Shown here one piece after another: positions 11,066 through 21,739 of a stretch of 64,000 nt of DNA. This DNA is from an uncultured Opitutales bacterium (GTDB taxonomy: Bacteria > Verrucomicrobiota > Verrucomicrobiia > Opitutales > Coraliomargaritaceae). Under the pieces are notes generated by a model that saw only the letters and a program-made list of their open reading frames with translations, did not search any database and had not been told where the DNA came from. The translations under genes and the position numbers were made by a program. The stretch spans positions 27,148 through 91,147 of the forward strand of contig CALKBZ010000009.1 in NCBI GenBank assembly GCA_937775295.1, given 5' to 3'. Positions within the stretch are counted from its first letter, which is position 1, and every line of letters starts with the position of its first letter.

Positions 11066-13015
11066 ATGCCACTGCGCTTTCGTATTCTCATCTCCCTATT
11101 TTTGGTTGCGGCCTGCTCACTCGGAGCCAAGCCCATCGCCACGCGTATCGAGTTCTACTACGGCATTGCTGAAGGCAACTACCTGATAGGCGACCTCAAG
11201 GGAGCTGCCAACGGCGTCGAGCAAATACTTAAACTCGATGCGGACTACGTGCCCGCACTCACGCTCAATACCCGAATTAAAATCGATCAAGGCGAGCCGC
11301 AAGTCGCACTCGAATCGGCCGATCACGCCATCTCGCTCGAACCCGAGGTCCTAGAGCACTTACTGCTCAAAGCCCTTGTGCTCGGTAATATGAACCGCCA
11401 CGCCGATGCCATCGCCCTTATTGAGCACGTCATGCAAGCCGTGCCGATCGACGGCGACGACTACCGCGTAGCGAGCAAACTACTCGGTCTCCTGCTGATG
11501 GCTGAAGGCGATTGGGATACCGCAGCCGAAACGTTCAATCAGATCTACCTAGACAATCCCGAAACCGCAGCGCTCAGCCTCGAACTCGCCAGCGAAGCGT
11601 ATCTCGAAAAAGCCGGCAATGCCCTCAATCAGGGCGACACGGACGCGGCCGTCGATGCCATCACTCAAGCCATCGAGGTGCACCAACAGCAACAAGGTGA
11701 GGCCAGCTTTAAGCAGCGCACTGCCTTGCGCATGATGCGTGCCCGCGTACTCACCCAAGCAGGCCGGACCGACGAAGCCATCGAAGACCTGCAACTGATC
11801 ACCAATCAACAACCCGACAATCTAGAGGCCTACGTCACCCTCGCCTCACTCTACGCCAGTGCTGAGCGATGGGATTCGCTGCAAGGGATTGTCGGCACCA
11901 TCGCCGCAAATCCAGAACTGCAAGACATCGCTCTCTACCTCGAAGGCCGCAGCGCACTCGCCAGAGGTCGCGCCGGCACCGCACGTGAAAAATTCGAAAG
12001 CGCGCTACGGTTGCAGCCCGATGGTCAAACCAAGCTACGTGCTTCGCTCGAATTTTACCACGGCGTCTGTTTCGACCAGACTGGCCGCAGAGCCGACGGC
12101 GATTCCGAAATCCTCAAGGCACTTGACGGCGGCTTCCGCCCCGAGACCGCGGAGGAAGCGATCCTAGCGAGCCGTACACTGCTACGCGCCAAACAAACTA
12201 AACGTGCGATTACCACCCTCGAAGCCATCACACTCAACCGCGTCAGTCCCTCCGCCGAGGCATGGAGCCTGCTCGGCCGCGCCCACCTGAGCGACGAAGC
12301 CATAGCACTCGCACTGAGCGCATTGAACCAATCACTTAGCATTCAGGCCAAGCAAGCCGAAACGCTGGCCCTACGCGGTTCGCTGCTGCGCAAACTAGGC
12401 GACCTGCAAGGCGCAGCCGCCGACACCGAAAGCGCGCTGATCCTTGATCTCGGTAACCCCGCACTGACCTACAGCCTCGGCCTGATTCGCTTTCAACAAG
12501 GCGATCTTGCCGCCGCCGAGCAATCGATCGGACTCAGCGCACAACTACTGCCTGAAAACCCTGGCATACAACTGTTGCATGCCCTGCTGGCCTACAACAT
12601 CAGCGCCCCGAAAGCCGCCCGCAGCGCACTCGACCGCTATCTGGCACTGGTGCCCGAGCAGACCAATGAGTCCGCCTGGTACCTCGAATATACACTCGGG
12701 GCCGCAGCGGATGCCAACCACGCAGCCCTGCAACTGAGTCAGCGGATTAAATCCAGCGACGCCTCAGTAGCACTCAAGAACTTCCTCGGCTACATCAAAG
12801 GTGAACTCGACCGCAAAGGCGTGCTCGACACCGCCGGTCGCGCCGCAACAGCAGCGGATGCCCAACAGCAAATTTGCGAAGCCGCCTACTGGCTGGCCCA
12901 GCACGAGCGCCTCAAAGGGCGCAGCATCGAAAACACTGAACTCCTCAAGCTCGCCATCCAGATTGGCAACGCAGATATACCCGAATTTCAGTTCGCCCAG
13001 TGGCAATTAAAATAA
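11066..13015 (+). CDS. TPR-repeat lipoprotein
   Basis: 649 residues from ATG 11066; a TTG at 11054 is also in frame but less likely. The N-terminus MPLRFRILISLFLVAAC is a signal sequence with the lipobox VAAC, so the mature protein should start at Cys17 and be lipid-anchored in the periplasm. The rest is a long array of tetratricopeptide-like helix pairs, with repeats recognisable at about residues 35-110, 225-300, 330-480 and 490-560. It follows the secretion ATPase by about 50 bases and may be co-transcribed with it. A pilotin/PilF-like scaffold role is possible but not shown. Confidence 0.8.
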   Translation: MPLRFRILISLFLVAACSLGAKPIATRIEFYYGIAEGNYLIGDLKGAANGVEQILKLDADYVPALTLNTRIKIDQGEPQVALESADHAISLEPEVLEHLLLKALVLGNMNRHADAIALIEHVMQAVPIDGDDYRVASKLLGLLLMAEGDWDTAAETFNQIYLDNPETAALSLELASEAYLEKAGNALNQGDTDAAVDAITQAIEVHQQQQGEASFKQRTALRMMRARVLTQAGRTDEAIEDLQLITNQQPDNLEAYVTLASLYASAERWDSLQGIVGTIAANPELQDIALYLEGRSALARGRAGTAREKFESALRLQPDGQTKLRASLEFYHGVCFDQTGRRADGDSEILKALDGGFRPETAEEAILASRTLLRAKQTKRAITTLEAITLNRVSPSAEAWSLLGRAHLSDEAIALALSALNQSLSIQAKQAETLALRGSLLRKLGDLQGAAADTESALILDLGNPALTYSLGLIRFQQGDLAAAEQSIGLSAQLLPENPGIQLLHALLAYNISAPKAARSALDRYLALVPEQTNESAWYLEYTLGAAADANHAALQLSQRIKSSDASVALKNFLGYIKGELDRKGVLDTAGRAATAADAQQQICEAAYWLAQHERLKGRSIENTELLKLAIQIGNADIPEFQFAQWQLK

Positions 13016-13227
13016 GGGACATCGACAATTACTGGGGGAAATCTTTCAGATCATAACTCACGAGGAGATTGAAGCGCTTGCGCTGCCTAGCCCACACTCA
13101 GCAAAATACGCACTTTTTTCTTGCACCAGAGCACTGAAAAGCCATTTTTCTGCACCTCAGCGTTAGAGCTCACCTTGCGAAAGGTCAGTTCCTCGACTTC
13201 CCGCCCATTAAATATGCGGGTATAACG

Positions 13228-13255
13228 GCTAAAACGGCTCGGTTGCGGTTTTAGC
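13228..13255 (+). promoter_or_regulatory. Hairpin in rpsO leader
   Basis: A perfect 8-base stem, GCTAAAAC/GTTTTAGC, lies about 50 bases upstream of the rpsO start and has no T-run after it. S15 leaders in other bacteria fold to bind S15 and repress translation. Here the position fits such a role, but the structure is not one I can match to a known class. Confidence 0.3.
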
Positions 13256-13304
13256 AGTTTCGAACACTCGAAGCTCAATAGTCGTGCAAAGAAACATCAA
13301 TACA

Positions 13305-13583
<279 letters not shown>

Positions 13584-13602
13584 TCGAATCACTTTCCTTT
13601 TC

Positions 13603-13638
13603 AATGCCGGACTCTACTCGTGAGAGTCCGGCATTTTT
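13603..13638 (+). terminator. Intrinsic terminator after rpsO
   Basis: A 13-base inverted repeat (AATGCCGGACTCT with AGAGTCCGGCATT) with a 7-base loop and a following T-run, 20 bases after the rpsO stop codon. Confidence 0.9.
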
Positions 13639-13667
13639 CATTTAGGCAGCTTCCCCGAAGCCCTCCC

Positions 13668-13772
13668 CCTTAATCCTACTCATAATCTTAATCTCCCCGT
13701 AGCATTCGGGATTAAGAGTAGGAGTAAGATTAGGAGTAGGAGTAGGATGATGAATAGGATTAAGATTTTTCA
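13668..13772. repeat. Degenerate TAGGAG/GATTAAG intergenic repeat
   Basis: A simple-sequence tract made of variants of TAGGAG, GATTAAG and AGGATTA, partly as inverted copies: TAATCCTACTCATAATC on the left, and GATTAGGAGTAGGAGTAGGA with GGATTAAGATT on the right. It lies between rpsO and pnp. Both arms could pair into a long imperfect hairpin. Function is unknown. Confidence 0.6.
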
Positions 13773-13898
13773 ATTTCGATTCGCTGAAACACTGTTTCGC
13801 GAGTCACACCAGAAGACCATGCCGATCATGGTCGGCGGCAATTAGGGTCAAACTCCCGACATGCCGTTGAATGCATAAAGCAAAACACAAAGAAAAGT

Positions 13899-16073
<2,175 letters not shown>

Positions 16074-16117
16074 CGTATAAGCGGCCTCAGCCGCTCACGC
16101 CATAAATTCATATTCAA

Positions 16118-16148
16118 AGCGGTCACCGAAAGGTGGCCGCTTTTTTTG
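16118..16148 (+). terminator. Intrinsic terminator after pnp
   Basis: The stem AGCGGTCACC/GGTGGCCGCT (one G-T pair) with a GAAA tetraloop and a run of T, 45 bases after the pnp stop. Confidence 0.9.
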
Positions 16149-17168
16149 TGAGAGCGAAGCGCCTGAAAAAAGTAGCACAGACATTGCCTCGCCCTCTCCG
16201 GCAGACCTCCGTCTTGTCTGCCTTATTCGAGTGAGTCAGAACTCGAGGACGGTTCCTGTTTTTCTATAAATGTAGCCGTACCGCTCTGCCGACACGCCCC
16301 GTAACGCGATCACGCCGTGAGTCGCCATCCGCTCAACCTAATCCTCCTGTTACCTCGCCGAAGACCAAATCACTACATAATCTTTTACTTATAGCGCGTG
16401 GGCGTTAAAAGAGAAAAGCTTACGCCACTACATGATGATTCTGACTCAGTTAAGATTCAAACCATGAAACGCCTGCTCCTCAAGTTAAGCCATTCGGGAA
16501 CGACCCCTTTTTCAGTTTAGTTCCTTTTTCAGTTTCCGAGTCCCTCAGCTCCATCCTGGAGCAATACCCGAAATACCACTTTAATGGCACCCACCATGCC
16601 CGCCGCTCTGCGATTTTAGCAGCCTCAGAGTCTCTCAAATTTACGCGACCCACGCATCCCATGTCGCATATTGGTTAAAGTGATTATTCGCCGCTTTTGG
16701 CTTATTTTATTAGAGATATTAATCGCGCCGAAAAGCACAAAAAAGCGGAATACATTTACCAGAAACACAGCACCACAAGTGCAGAAAACCGCTCATTTAG
16801 TGACCGATACGTTATTCACTTGCCATAAAAAAAGCAGAGAAGCTAACTATTTAGTATACATCGTTGAGGCTCGCCCCATGCGCTTAATTATCCGACTTAT
16901 CAAAATCACTTCTCACCCCAAATGCATGTCGCATATCTGATAGGTGATTTCAAGATACGTTTTTACAATTATACATACGACATACAAAGCCCCCCGATGA
17001 AACCCACACATCAAAAAAGATTACGATTAAATCGCTGACTAACAACACTTAATAAACTATCCACGAACCCGACACCCACGCATATTTGACGAATCACCCT
17101 CAAATATATGCACCTTAAAAGTCACACATACTACACGATATACAGAAAAAAGGAAGCCAGAGTTTTTC
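16149..17168. other. Long AT-rich intergenic region, no supportable gene
   Basis: About 1 kb. Candidate frames at 16480-16662 (reverse) and 16671-16940 (forward, 89 codons) have no family features or good start context. Two related words, CATGTCGCATAT near 16661 and 16925, each followed by a TGATT-type tail, may be remnants of a repeat. Base composition is more AT-rich than the flanking housekeeping genes, which fits accessory DNA. Confidence 0.4.
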
Positions 17169-17288
17169 ACCACCCGCTGCGCTAGAGGACACCGAGAGCA
17201 CAGAGAAGGAAATACAAATGAGTAACTCTGTGCTCTCTGTGTCCTTTATTATGCCCTTGGGTGCTAATGACCGCAGGGCATGGGTGGT
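17169..17288. repeat. MITE-like palindromic element
   Basis: Terminal 7-base inverted repeats (ACCACCC at 17169 and GGGTGGT ending at 17288) enclose a long internal inverted repeat. The 20 bases at 17186-17205 pair with 17226-17245 with one mismatch, around a 20-base loop. Similar AGAGCACAGAG-type palindromes are scattered in intergenic DNA of many environmental bacteria. No coding capacity. Confidence 0.65.
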
Positions 17289-17413
17289 TAAAAAATTCAG
17301 TTGAAATGATGTTGAACGAATCCATATTCTAACCATCTTTAAATAATCAAATTTAATTTAAAAATAAACATTGAAGCTATGGGACAGATTGAGCGCATTG
17401 GGCGAGTCGAAGG

Positions 17414-17486
17414 GTATATCCAGTCAGAGCTATCAACTCCGTTCGCTCGTCCCTCGCTCACTGCGTCATAGTCCTCTACGATAATG
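17414..17486 (+). other. Degenerate attC-like site 1
   Basis: GTATATC followed by CAG at the left and CTAC followed by GATAATG at the right mirror the ends of the two better sites. Partly complementary AGAGCTAT and ATAGTCCTCT arms lie between them. The canonical AAC and GTT core triplets read ATC and GAT instead; they still pair with each other. The start codon of the first cassette gene lies within its right end. Confidence 0.3.
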
Positions 17487-18110
17487 AAAAAAATAACATC
17501 ACTACTAGTCCTATCCCTAGCTCTATTGAGCGGTTGCTCCAGCACGCAAAAAGCAACCATAGTAGGAAATAAAATCACAAATCCTACTGTGGGATTCAAT
17601 GGTTATGAGACTCCAATTCCAATTGGATATGTGATTGCAGATCCATCCGACCAAGTCGGAAAAGAAATAATTAATATGGCTCACACAGCAATTGAGCCAC
17701 AGTCCTTCACCAGAAGCCTCGGAGGCGCTTACATCAGAGATGAAATAATAATGTATGATAAAAAGAACAATTCATACATATCATTTTTTGTCCTAGAACT
17801 TAATATCCCTGGCTCGCTGAGCCAAATCCCAGCACCTAAATTTGAAAAATTTAAAGAACGAATCGAAAGATCCTCAAATGGTCAACTATCCGCTAATTTC
17901 ACTGAACACTACGACCTCGGATCACCATACACACTTGAGTTCCATGGGAGCGATATTGCTGGGATAGATCCTATCATAACCTCTGGTTATTTTACATTTG
18001 GCAAATTGAATGAAATTATTGCTGTGGTTGGACACACCACAAATATACAGTCTCATCAGGAATTTGAAGACGCAGTGCGATCTATGATGTTTGGGACAAA
18101 AATCCTATAA
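17484..18110 (+). CDS. Hypothetical lipoprotein, cassette gene
   Basis: 208 residues. MKKITSLLVLSLALLSGCSS is a lipoprotein signal with the lipobox LSGC and Cys18 as the anchoring residue. The mature part has no family I recognise; it contains GYVIADPSDQVGKEI and a C-terminal ATP-independent-looking alpha/beta stretch. It is much richer in A and T than the housekeeping genes around it. The start codon follows the degenerate site 1, and the stop codon abuts the first base of attC site 2, the compact spacing usual for integron cassettes. Confidence 0.75.
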   Translation: MKKITSLLVLSLALLSGCSSTQKATIVGNKITNPTVGFNGYETPIPIGYVIADPSDQVGKEIINMAHTAIEPQSFTRSLGGAYIRDEIIMYDKKNNSYISFFVLELNIPGSLSQIPAPKFEKFKERIERSSNGQLSANFTEHYDLGSPYTLEFHGSDIAGIDPIITSGYFTFGKLNEIIAVVGHTTNIQSHQEFEDAVRSMMFGTKIL

Positions 18111-18177
18111 ATTCAACCAGTCCGACGAGGCAATAGATTTCGCTGGCGCTCATCTATTCCTCTCGTCTCCGTTCGAC
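18111..18177 (+). other. attC-like site 2
   Basis: 67 bases. The left core is ATTCAAC (RYYYAAC pattern), then CAG, an outer arm GACGAGG that pairs imperfectly with CCTCTCGTC, the inner arms AATAGAT/ATCTATT, the loop TTCGCTGGCGCTC and the right core GTTCGAC. The geometry matches an attC site, with 1S/2S cores and short spacers. Confidence 0.6.
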
Positions 18178-18184
18178 TAAGGAA

Positions 18185-18799
18185 TTGAAACCAATTAAAC
18201 TCAAAGAGTGGGAATCACTGCACTTCATCGACCCGAAGATTTTCTTAAGCAAAATTCAGAATTTTGAGCACTCCTTAGCTCCGCACAGAGAAAAAATGAA
18301 AGAGAAAGTTCTGACTCTCAGAACACACCTACTCAGCGACCACAACGAAAGAAGGCAAGGAGCACTCTTCACATCTGGAGTTGGGAAGCTCATGGAGTAT
18401 GAATTCATCAGCTTTGCCCACTACGAAAAAGAAGACTACGACATCGTTTGCCGAGATCCAAAGGAAGACCTCCTTTGTTATACCCCAGTCCAACTAAAAG
18501 AAGTTACACCGAAGTCATTGAACCCCAACTCTACTGTCGAAAAGATCCTGGAAAGTTGCATGAAGAAGTATGCGAACCTTGATGAACTCATAATCGGTGT
18601 ATTCGTGAACCGAGCTTCCGATGAAGAGAACAGAAGCTTTAAGATCCCCAAGGGCTTCAAGGCGAAAGGACTCTTCCTGTATGGATGCTGCTCACCAGAC
18701 CATACTGAATGGTTTATGATAGGCGATCTCATGTATACAGATTCAACCCTCATCAAATTCACCTACCCAATGGTCGAACCAGACGGTGGTGATCAATAG
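18185..18799 (+). CDS. Hypothetical protein, cassette gene
   Basis: 204 residues, starting with TTG at 18185, eight bases after the attC core; no in-frame ATG lies near the beginning. The protein is cytosolic-looking and charged, with GALFTSGVGKLMEYEFISF, then DYDIVCRDPKEDLLCYTPVQLKEV, where acidic residues and the QLKE could form a nuclease-like E-x-K arrangement, and a C-terminal hydrophobic beta-rich part (GLFLYGCCSPDHTEWFMIGD). A restriction-endonuclease-like fold is a guess from the D...QxKE pattern only. Stop codon at 18797 lies inside attC site 3. Confidence 0.7.
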   Translation: MKPIKLKEWESLHFIDPKIFLSKIQNFEHSLAPHREKMKEKVLTLRTHLLSDHNERRQGALFTSGVGKLMEYEFISFAHYEKEDYDIVCRDPKEDLLCYTPVQLKEVTPKSLNPNSTVEKILESCMKKYANLDELIIGVFVNRASDEENRSFKIPKGFKAKGLFLYGCCSPDHTEWFMIGDLMYTDSTLIKFTYPMVEPDGGDQ

Positions 18800-18840
18800 A
18801 TCTCGCTGGCGCACATCTATTGCTATCATCTACGTTCAAC
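18773..18840 (+). other. attC-like site 3
   Basis: 68 bases. The left core GTCGAAC is the exact reverse complement of the cassette's own leading core GTTCGAC at 18171. CAG, an imperfect outer arm, AATAGAT/ATCTATT arms, the loop CTCGCTGGCGCAC and the right core GTTCAAC follow. It aligns base for base with site 2 in the centre. Confidence 0.65.
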
Positions 18841-18857
18841 AAATAATCACAAACACG

Positions 18858-19013
18858 ATGAAACTAAACGCCATACTCAACGTTGCGACGCTTGCTTACA
18901 GTCTCTCTTCGAGTGCCGATTCGTTAGCAGCGTTTCGCAACGCGTGTTTTGGGACGAAGCGAGCTAGAACCCACGCGGATTGCGTCCATTGCCGCGCATA
19001 CGCTGCTGCTTAA
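18858..19013 (+). pseudogene. Start of a possible third, truncated cassette gene
   Basis: An ATG lies 17 bases after the core of attC site 3, the position expected for a cassette gene. It begins MKLNAILNVATLAYSLSSS, which looks like a signal peptide, but the frame ends after 51 codons and runs across the 3' end of the convergent gene ending at 18964. No closing attC with the expected GTTGAAC core follows. Probably the array was cut off here by a deletion or rearrangement. Confidence 0.3.
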
Positions 19014-19803
19014 CCACGGGCGGATTCTCCAAACCGAGGCTGTACCATTCGTCCCCCAATCCTGCATTGGAGAAACTCTTTACTCGATCGTTGGACAAAT
19101 GTTCCCAGTTCCGGCTGAAGGTATCGGCTCCAGTGGCCTCTTTAGCCTTCAACACGAGCTGACGGGCTTCATCAGGCTCGCCAACCTTAACGTAGATCCA
19201 CGACATCAAGCCGTACAGCAAAGTGCCACGATCGCCCCGAAACCAAATAATCTTGCGCTTGAAGACCTTTTTCGCGCCCGCCAAATCATCGTTCTTATAA
19301 CAGCGCGCCATCCGCATGGCCACTGCCACGGGCTCCAGCATCATCGGGCCCCTTAAAAAACCGCAGGTGCCAAGGATCTCGTCAACCTTGTCGAAATCCT
19401 TGAGCTGGTAGTAAAACTGCAGGCGCATGGTCGCAATCTGGCGTCCCGTGAGCAAGGACCACTTCCGGAAGGGTTCGAGCCCCTTGGTGAGTTCTAGCCC
19501 CCGCTTAACCATGACTTTTTGATCCATTTCGAGCTCGCGTTGTATCTGCTTAACGTTTCCGCCGGGCTTGTTCTGGAACTGCTGCACCTTCCGCTGCATG
19601 CGACCCTGAGCGGCTTGCATGCTTTCCTGCAGGGCGCCTTGAGCCTTGGACATCTTTTTCCGAACCAGGAATCCGACCAAGAAAAACGTGCCGGCAAATC
19701 CGGCAATAGTATAGAAGACCGTCGTCCCCGCACTAAACTGCGAAGCGATCAAGGCACTAGCCAATGCGGTAGCGACTAGCGCTGAAATGAGAAGTGAAAG
19801 CAT
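18964..19803 (-). CDS. Hypothetical membrane-anchored protein
   Basis: 279 residues. Two hydrophobic segments at the N-terminus (about residues 1-22 and 28-48) are followed by a basic and coiled-coil stretch rich in Lys, Gln and Glu (about 50-105), then a helical domain resembling TPR-like repeats (LRLQFYYQLKDFDKVDEIL; AMRMARCYKNDDLAGAKKVF). The C-terminus is Arg/Asn-rich and probably disordered. No named family recognised. It likely sits in the inner membrane with the helical domain in the cytosol. Its 3' end faces the cassette cluster. Confidence 0.75.
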   Translation of the reverse strand: MLSLLISALVATALASALIASQFSAGTTVFYTIAGFAGTFFLVGFLVRKKMSKAQGALQESMQAAQGRMQRKVQQFQNKPGGNVKQIQRELEMDQKVMVKRGLELTKGLEPFRKWSLLTGRQIATMRLQFYYQLKDFDKVDEILGTCGFLRGPMMLEPVAVAMRMARCYKNDDLAGAKKVFKRKIIWFRGDRGTLLYGLMSWIYVKVGEPDEARQLVLKAKEATGADTFSRNWEHLSNDRVKSFSNAGLGDEWYSLGLENPPVVKQQRMRGNGRNPRGF

Positions 19804-20159
19804 ACTTTGAGACTTTTTGTCTAATAAATTTAATCCTTACTGTGAATTCTCAAAAGATGACATAAGCACCAGAAAGGCGTCAAAGGCCAATTTCACGACT
19901 GCCTCTCTCTTTTAAAACGGGACATAAAAAGGCACCAAACGTTTAAAATTAAACATAGCAACCATCCCTAGAAAAAAGGAAACAAAGTCGGCAAGAGAAA
20001 TAGAAGACGATTAGGAGCCTCTGCACAACGTGGTGCGGGTGGAGGGAGTTGTTCCGAAAGTTAAAAAATAAATAAGCCTGTCCCTAATTTTTGGCTCTAA
20101 TATCGGCTCGTCAGCTCCTCAGGCATCACCAAGCGGTCATGTCCCCTCCCAAGATCTGT
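19804..20159. other. Non-coding stretch
   Basis: About 355 bases between two reverse-strand genes, presumably holding the promoter of the gene ending at 18964. No repeat or RNA recognised. Confidence 0.35.
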
Positions 20160-21347
20160 TTAAACAGGATCTTTCATCAAGGCTGCCGCGTAGAATCCGT
20201 CATATCCGGTGCTTGCAGGCGAGACCGGGCATTCTTTAATTAGGCTAAATCCGCCTTGGCTCAGCAGGTGGTCCACCGCTGCGCGGTTCTCCGAGGGTAA
20301 AATAGAGCAGGTGGCATAGACCAAGCGGCCGCCCGGTTTGAGCATCGCGGTATATTTTCTTAGCAACTCGGCCTGAATGCTACGCACTTTGTCGATTTGT
20401 TCATGCGTAAGTCGCCATTTCAGGTCGGGTTGGCGCTTCAAGGTGCCTAGGCCGGAGCAAGGTGCGTCGATCAACAGCCGGTCGGCCACTTCGGCGTAGT
20501 CGGTTGAAATGGTCGGAGTGATTGCCCGTGATTTGATCATCTTACCGGCATCCGCGCGCTTGGCGCGGCGTTCCAGTTCGAGAAGTTTACGTTTGGCGAT
20601 GTCCATGCCGAAGATCTGGCCTTCATTGTGCATCAGAGCGGCGAGATGCAGCGATTTGCCGCCGGCACCTGCACAGGCGTCGATCACGCGCTCTCCGGGT
20701 TGAGGATCGAGCAGTGGAGCGATCATTTGCGAGCCGCCGTCCTGAATTTCTACGCGGCCGTCCATGCGCACGGATTTGGGGATGGTTTTGCCGGGGAGGA
20801 GTGTTAGCGCGTCTGGTAGACCGGGCACTTCGGTGGCGGGAATGTGAAAGGTGGCGAGCCATTCGATGGCTTTCGCGCGTGTGGTCTTGAGTGTGTTGAC
20901 GCGGAGATAGACGCGTGTGCGCTGGTTAAGCGCAGCCAGTTCGCTATCCCAGGCGTCGCCAAGTTCCTCCGCGCCGAGTGCATCGAGCCAATCAGGGATG
21001 GACTCACGGATGGTGCGGGGTTGGTCGGCGAGTTCGGTTTCGCGCGCCTTAATCGTCTCTGCTGTTGCGCCTGTGTAGCTCCACCACTCAGGGAGGTCGA
21101 AGCCCATGCGGACCCATTGGGCGGCGCAGAGGGCGGTGGTTTCATCGCTCCCAACTAGAAAGCTCAGTGCGCGACGCCAGCGGACGACTTCGAAGACGGT
21201 TTCGGCGATAAAACTGCGGTCGCGTTTGCCCCATTTCGGATTGGCCCCAAAGGCGTTGGCAAGTTCGTAATCGAGGACCTTGTGGTCGTTGAAGACAGAA
21301 TTAACGATTTCGGCGGTGGCCACGGCGAGGATGCGATGCATTTTCAT
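20160..21347 (-). CDS. RsmB/NOP2-family rRNA cytosine-C5 methyltransferase
   Basis: 395 residues. The enzyme transfers methyl from SAM to C5 of a cytosine in rRNA. Residues about 1-130 are an N-terminal NusB-like helical domain. The Rossmann methyltransferase domain follows: motif I VIDACAGAGGKSLHLA (about 222-237), motif IV DAPCSGLGTLKRQPDLKWR with one catalytic-type cysteine (about 306-324), and motif VI YATCSILPSENRAAVDHLL with the second. Both cysteines of the m5C mechanism are present. The RsmB fold is likely, but the exact target base cannot be read from the sequence. Start ATG 21347 is well placed. Confidence 0.92.
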   Translation of the reverse strand: MKMHRILAVATAEIVNSVFNDHKVLDYELANAFGANPKWGKRDRSFIAETVFEVVRWRRALSFLVGSDETTALCAAQWVRMGFDLPEWWSYTGATAETIKARETELADQPRTIRESIPDWLDALGAEELGDAWDSELAALNQRTRVYLRVNTLKTTRAKAIEWLATFHIPATEVPGLPDALTLLPGKTIPKSVRMDGRVEIQDGGSQMIAPLLDPQPGERVIDACAGAGGKSLHLAALMHNEGQIFGMDIAKRKLLELERRAKRADAGKMIKSRAITPTISTDYAEVADRLLIDAPCSGLGTLKRQPDLKWRLTHEQIDKVRSIQAELLRKYTAMLKPGGRLVYATCSILPSENRAAVDHLLSQGGFSLIKECPVSPASTGYDGFYAAALMKDPV

Positions 21348-21739
21348 GAAGGCGCATTTATTCCTAAAGCGGCGCGCATTGCAATTGAAACGATACCATA
21401 ATACGCGAAGCTAGGATTCTCTCGTTCGAAGCACATCCACGGCACAACAAAGGGTCCATGTCGTTATGGTTATAATCAACTCTTTATAAGCTGCATTTCC
21501 ATCACCGCCACGGGCATAAAACTTGCCCACATCTTGACTCACCGGCTGCGAGATACCCGGGTTAAAAGAGGGGTTGGTCCGAATGCTTTATGATCCTAAT
21601 TCATCTTTTGGTTAGTATGTCTTTGATTGAGTGATGCCACCGAAGAGTCGAATTGAATCACTTCAATCATAACGACGTTGACACTATGTTAAAATGGGGT
21701 GAATTACGTGCTCCTGCTTTAACTCTCATAAAGACTACG
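21348..21739. other. Intergenic region holding dispersed-repeat copy 1
   Basis: About 390 bases. The middle carries a 109-base segment repeated at 24944. The rest shows no gene. The frame of the next gene is open back to 21653, but its signal peptide begins at 21740. Confidence 0.5.
21446..21554. repeat. Dispersed direct repeat, copy 1
   Basis: 109 bases, about 90% identical to 24944-25051 in the same orientation. On the reverse strand both copies keep the same open frame, including VSQDVGKFYA and GGDGN, so the repeat is probably the degenerate 3' end of a mobile or multicopy gene. Confidence 0.85.

Larger units (their letters stand above)
17414..18840 (+). mobile_element. Integron-type gene cassette cluster without integrase
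   Basis: Two hypothetical genes in the same direction are each followed at once by an attC-like site, and a weaker third site precedes the first gene. The two good sites share the same internal palindrome (CAATAGAT...ATCTATT around TCGCTGGCGC) and layout. The second cassette starts with GTTCGAC, and its own site begins with the exact complement GTCGAAC, as expected for a cassette excised and inserted by an integrase. No integrase is in the window. The array fits the definition of clusters of attC sites lacking integron integrases (CALIN). Confidence 0.6.

Noticed and set aside
16671..16940. 89-codon forward frame
   Set aside because: AT-rich and basic with no family, weak start context and no neighbouring support.
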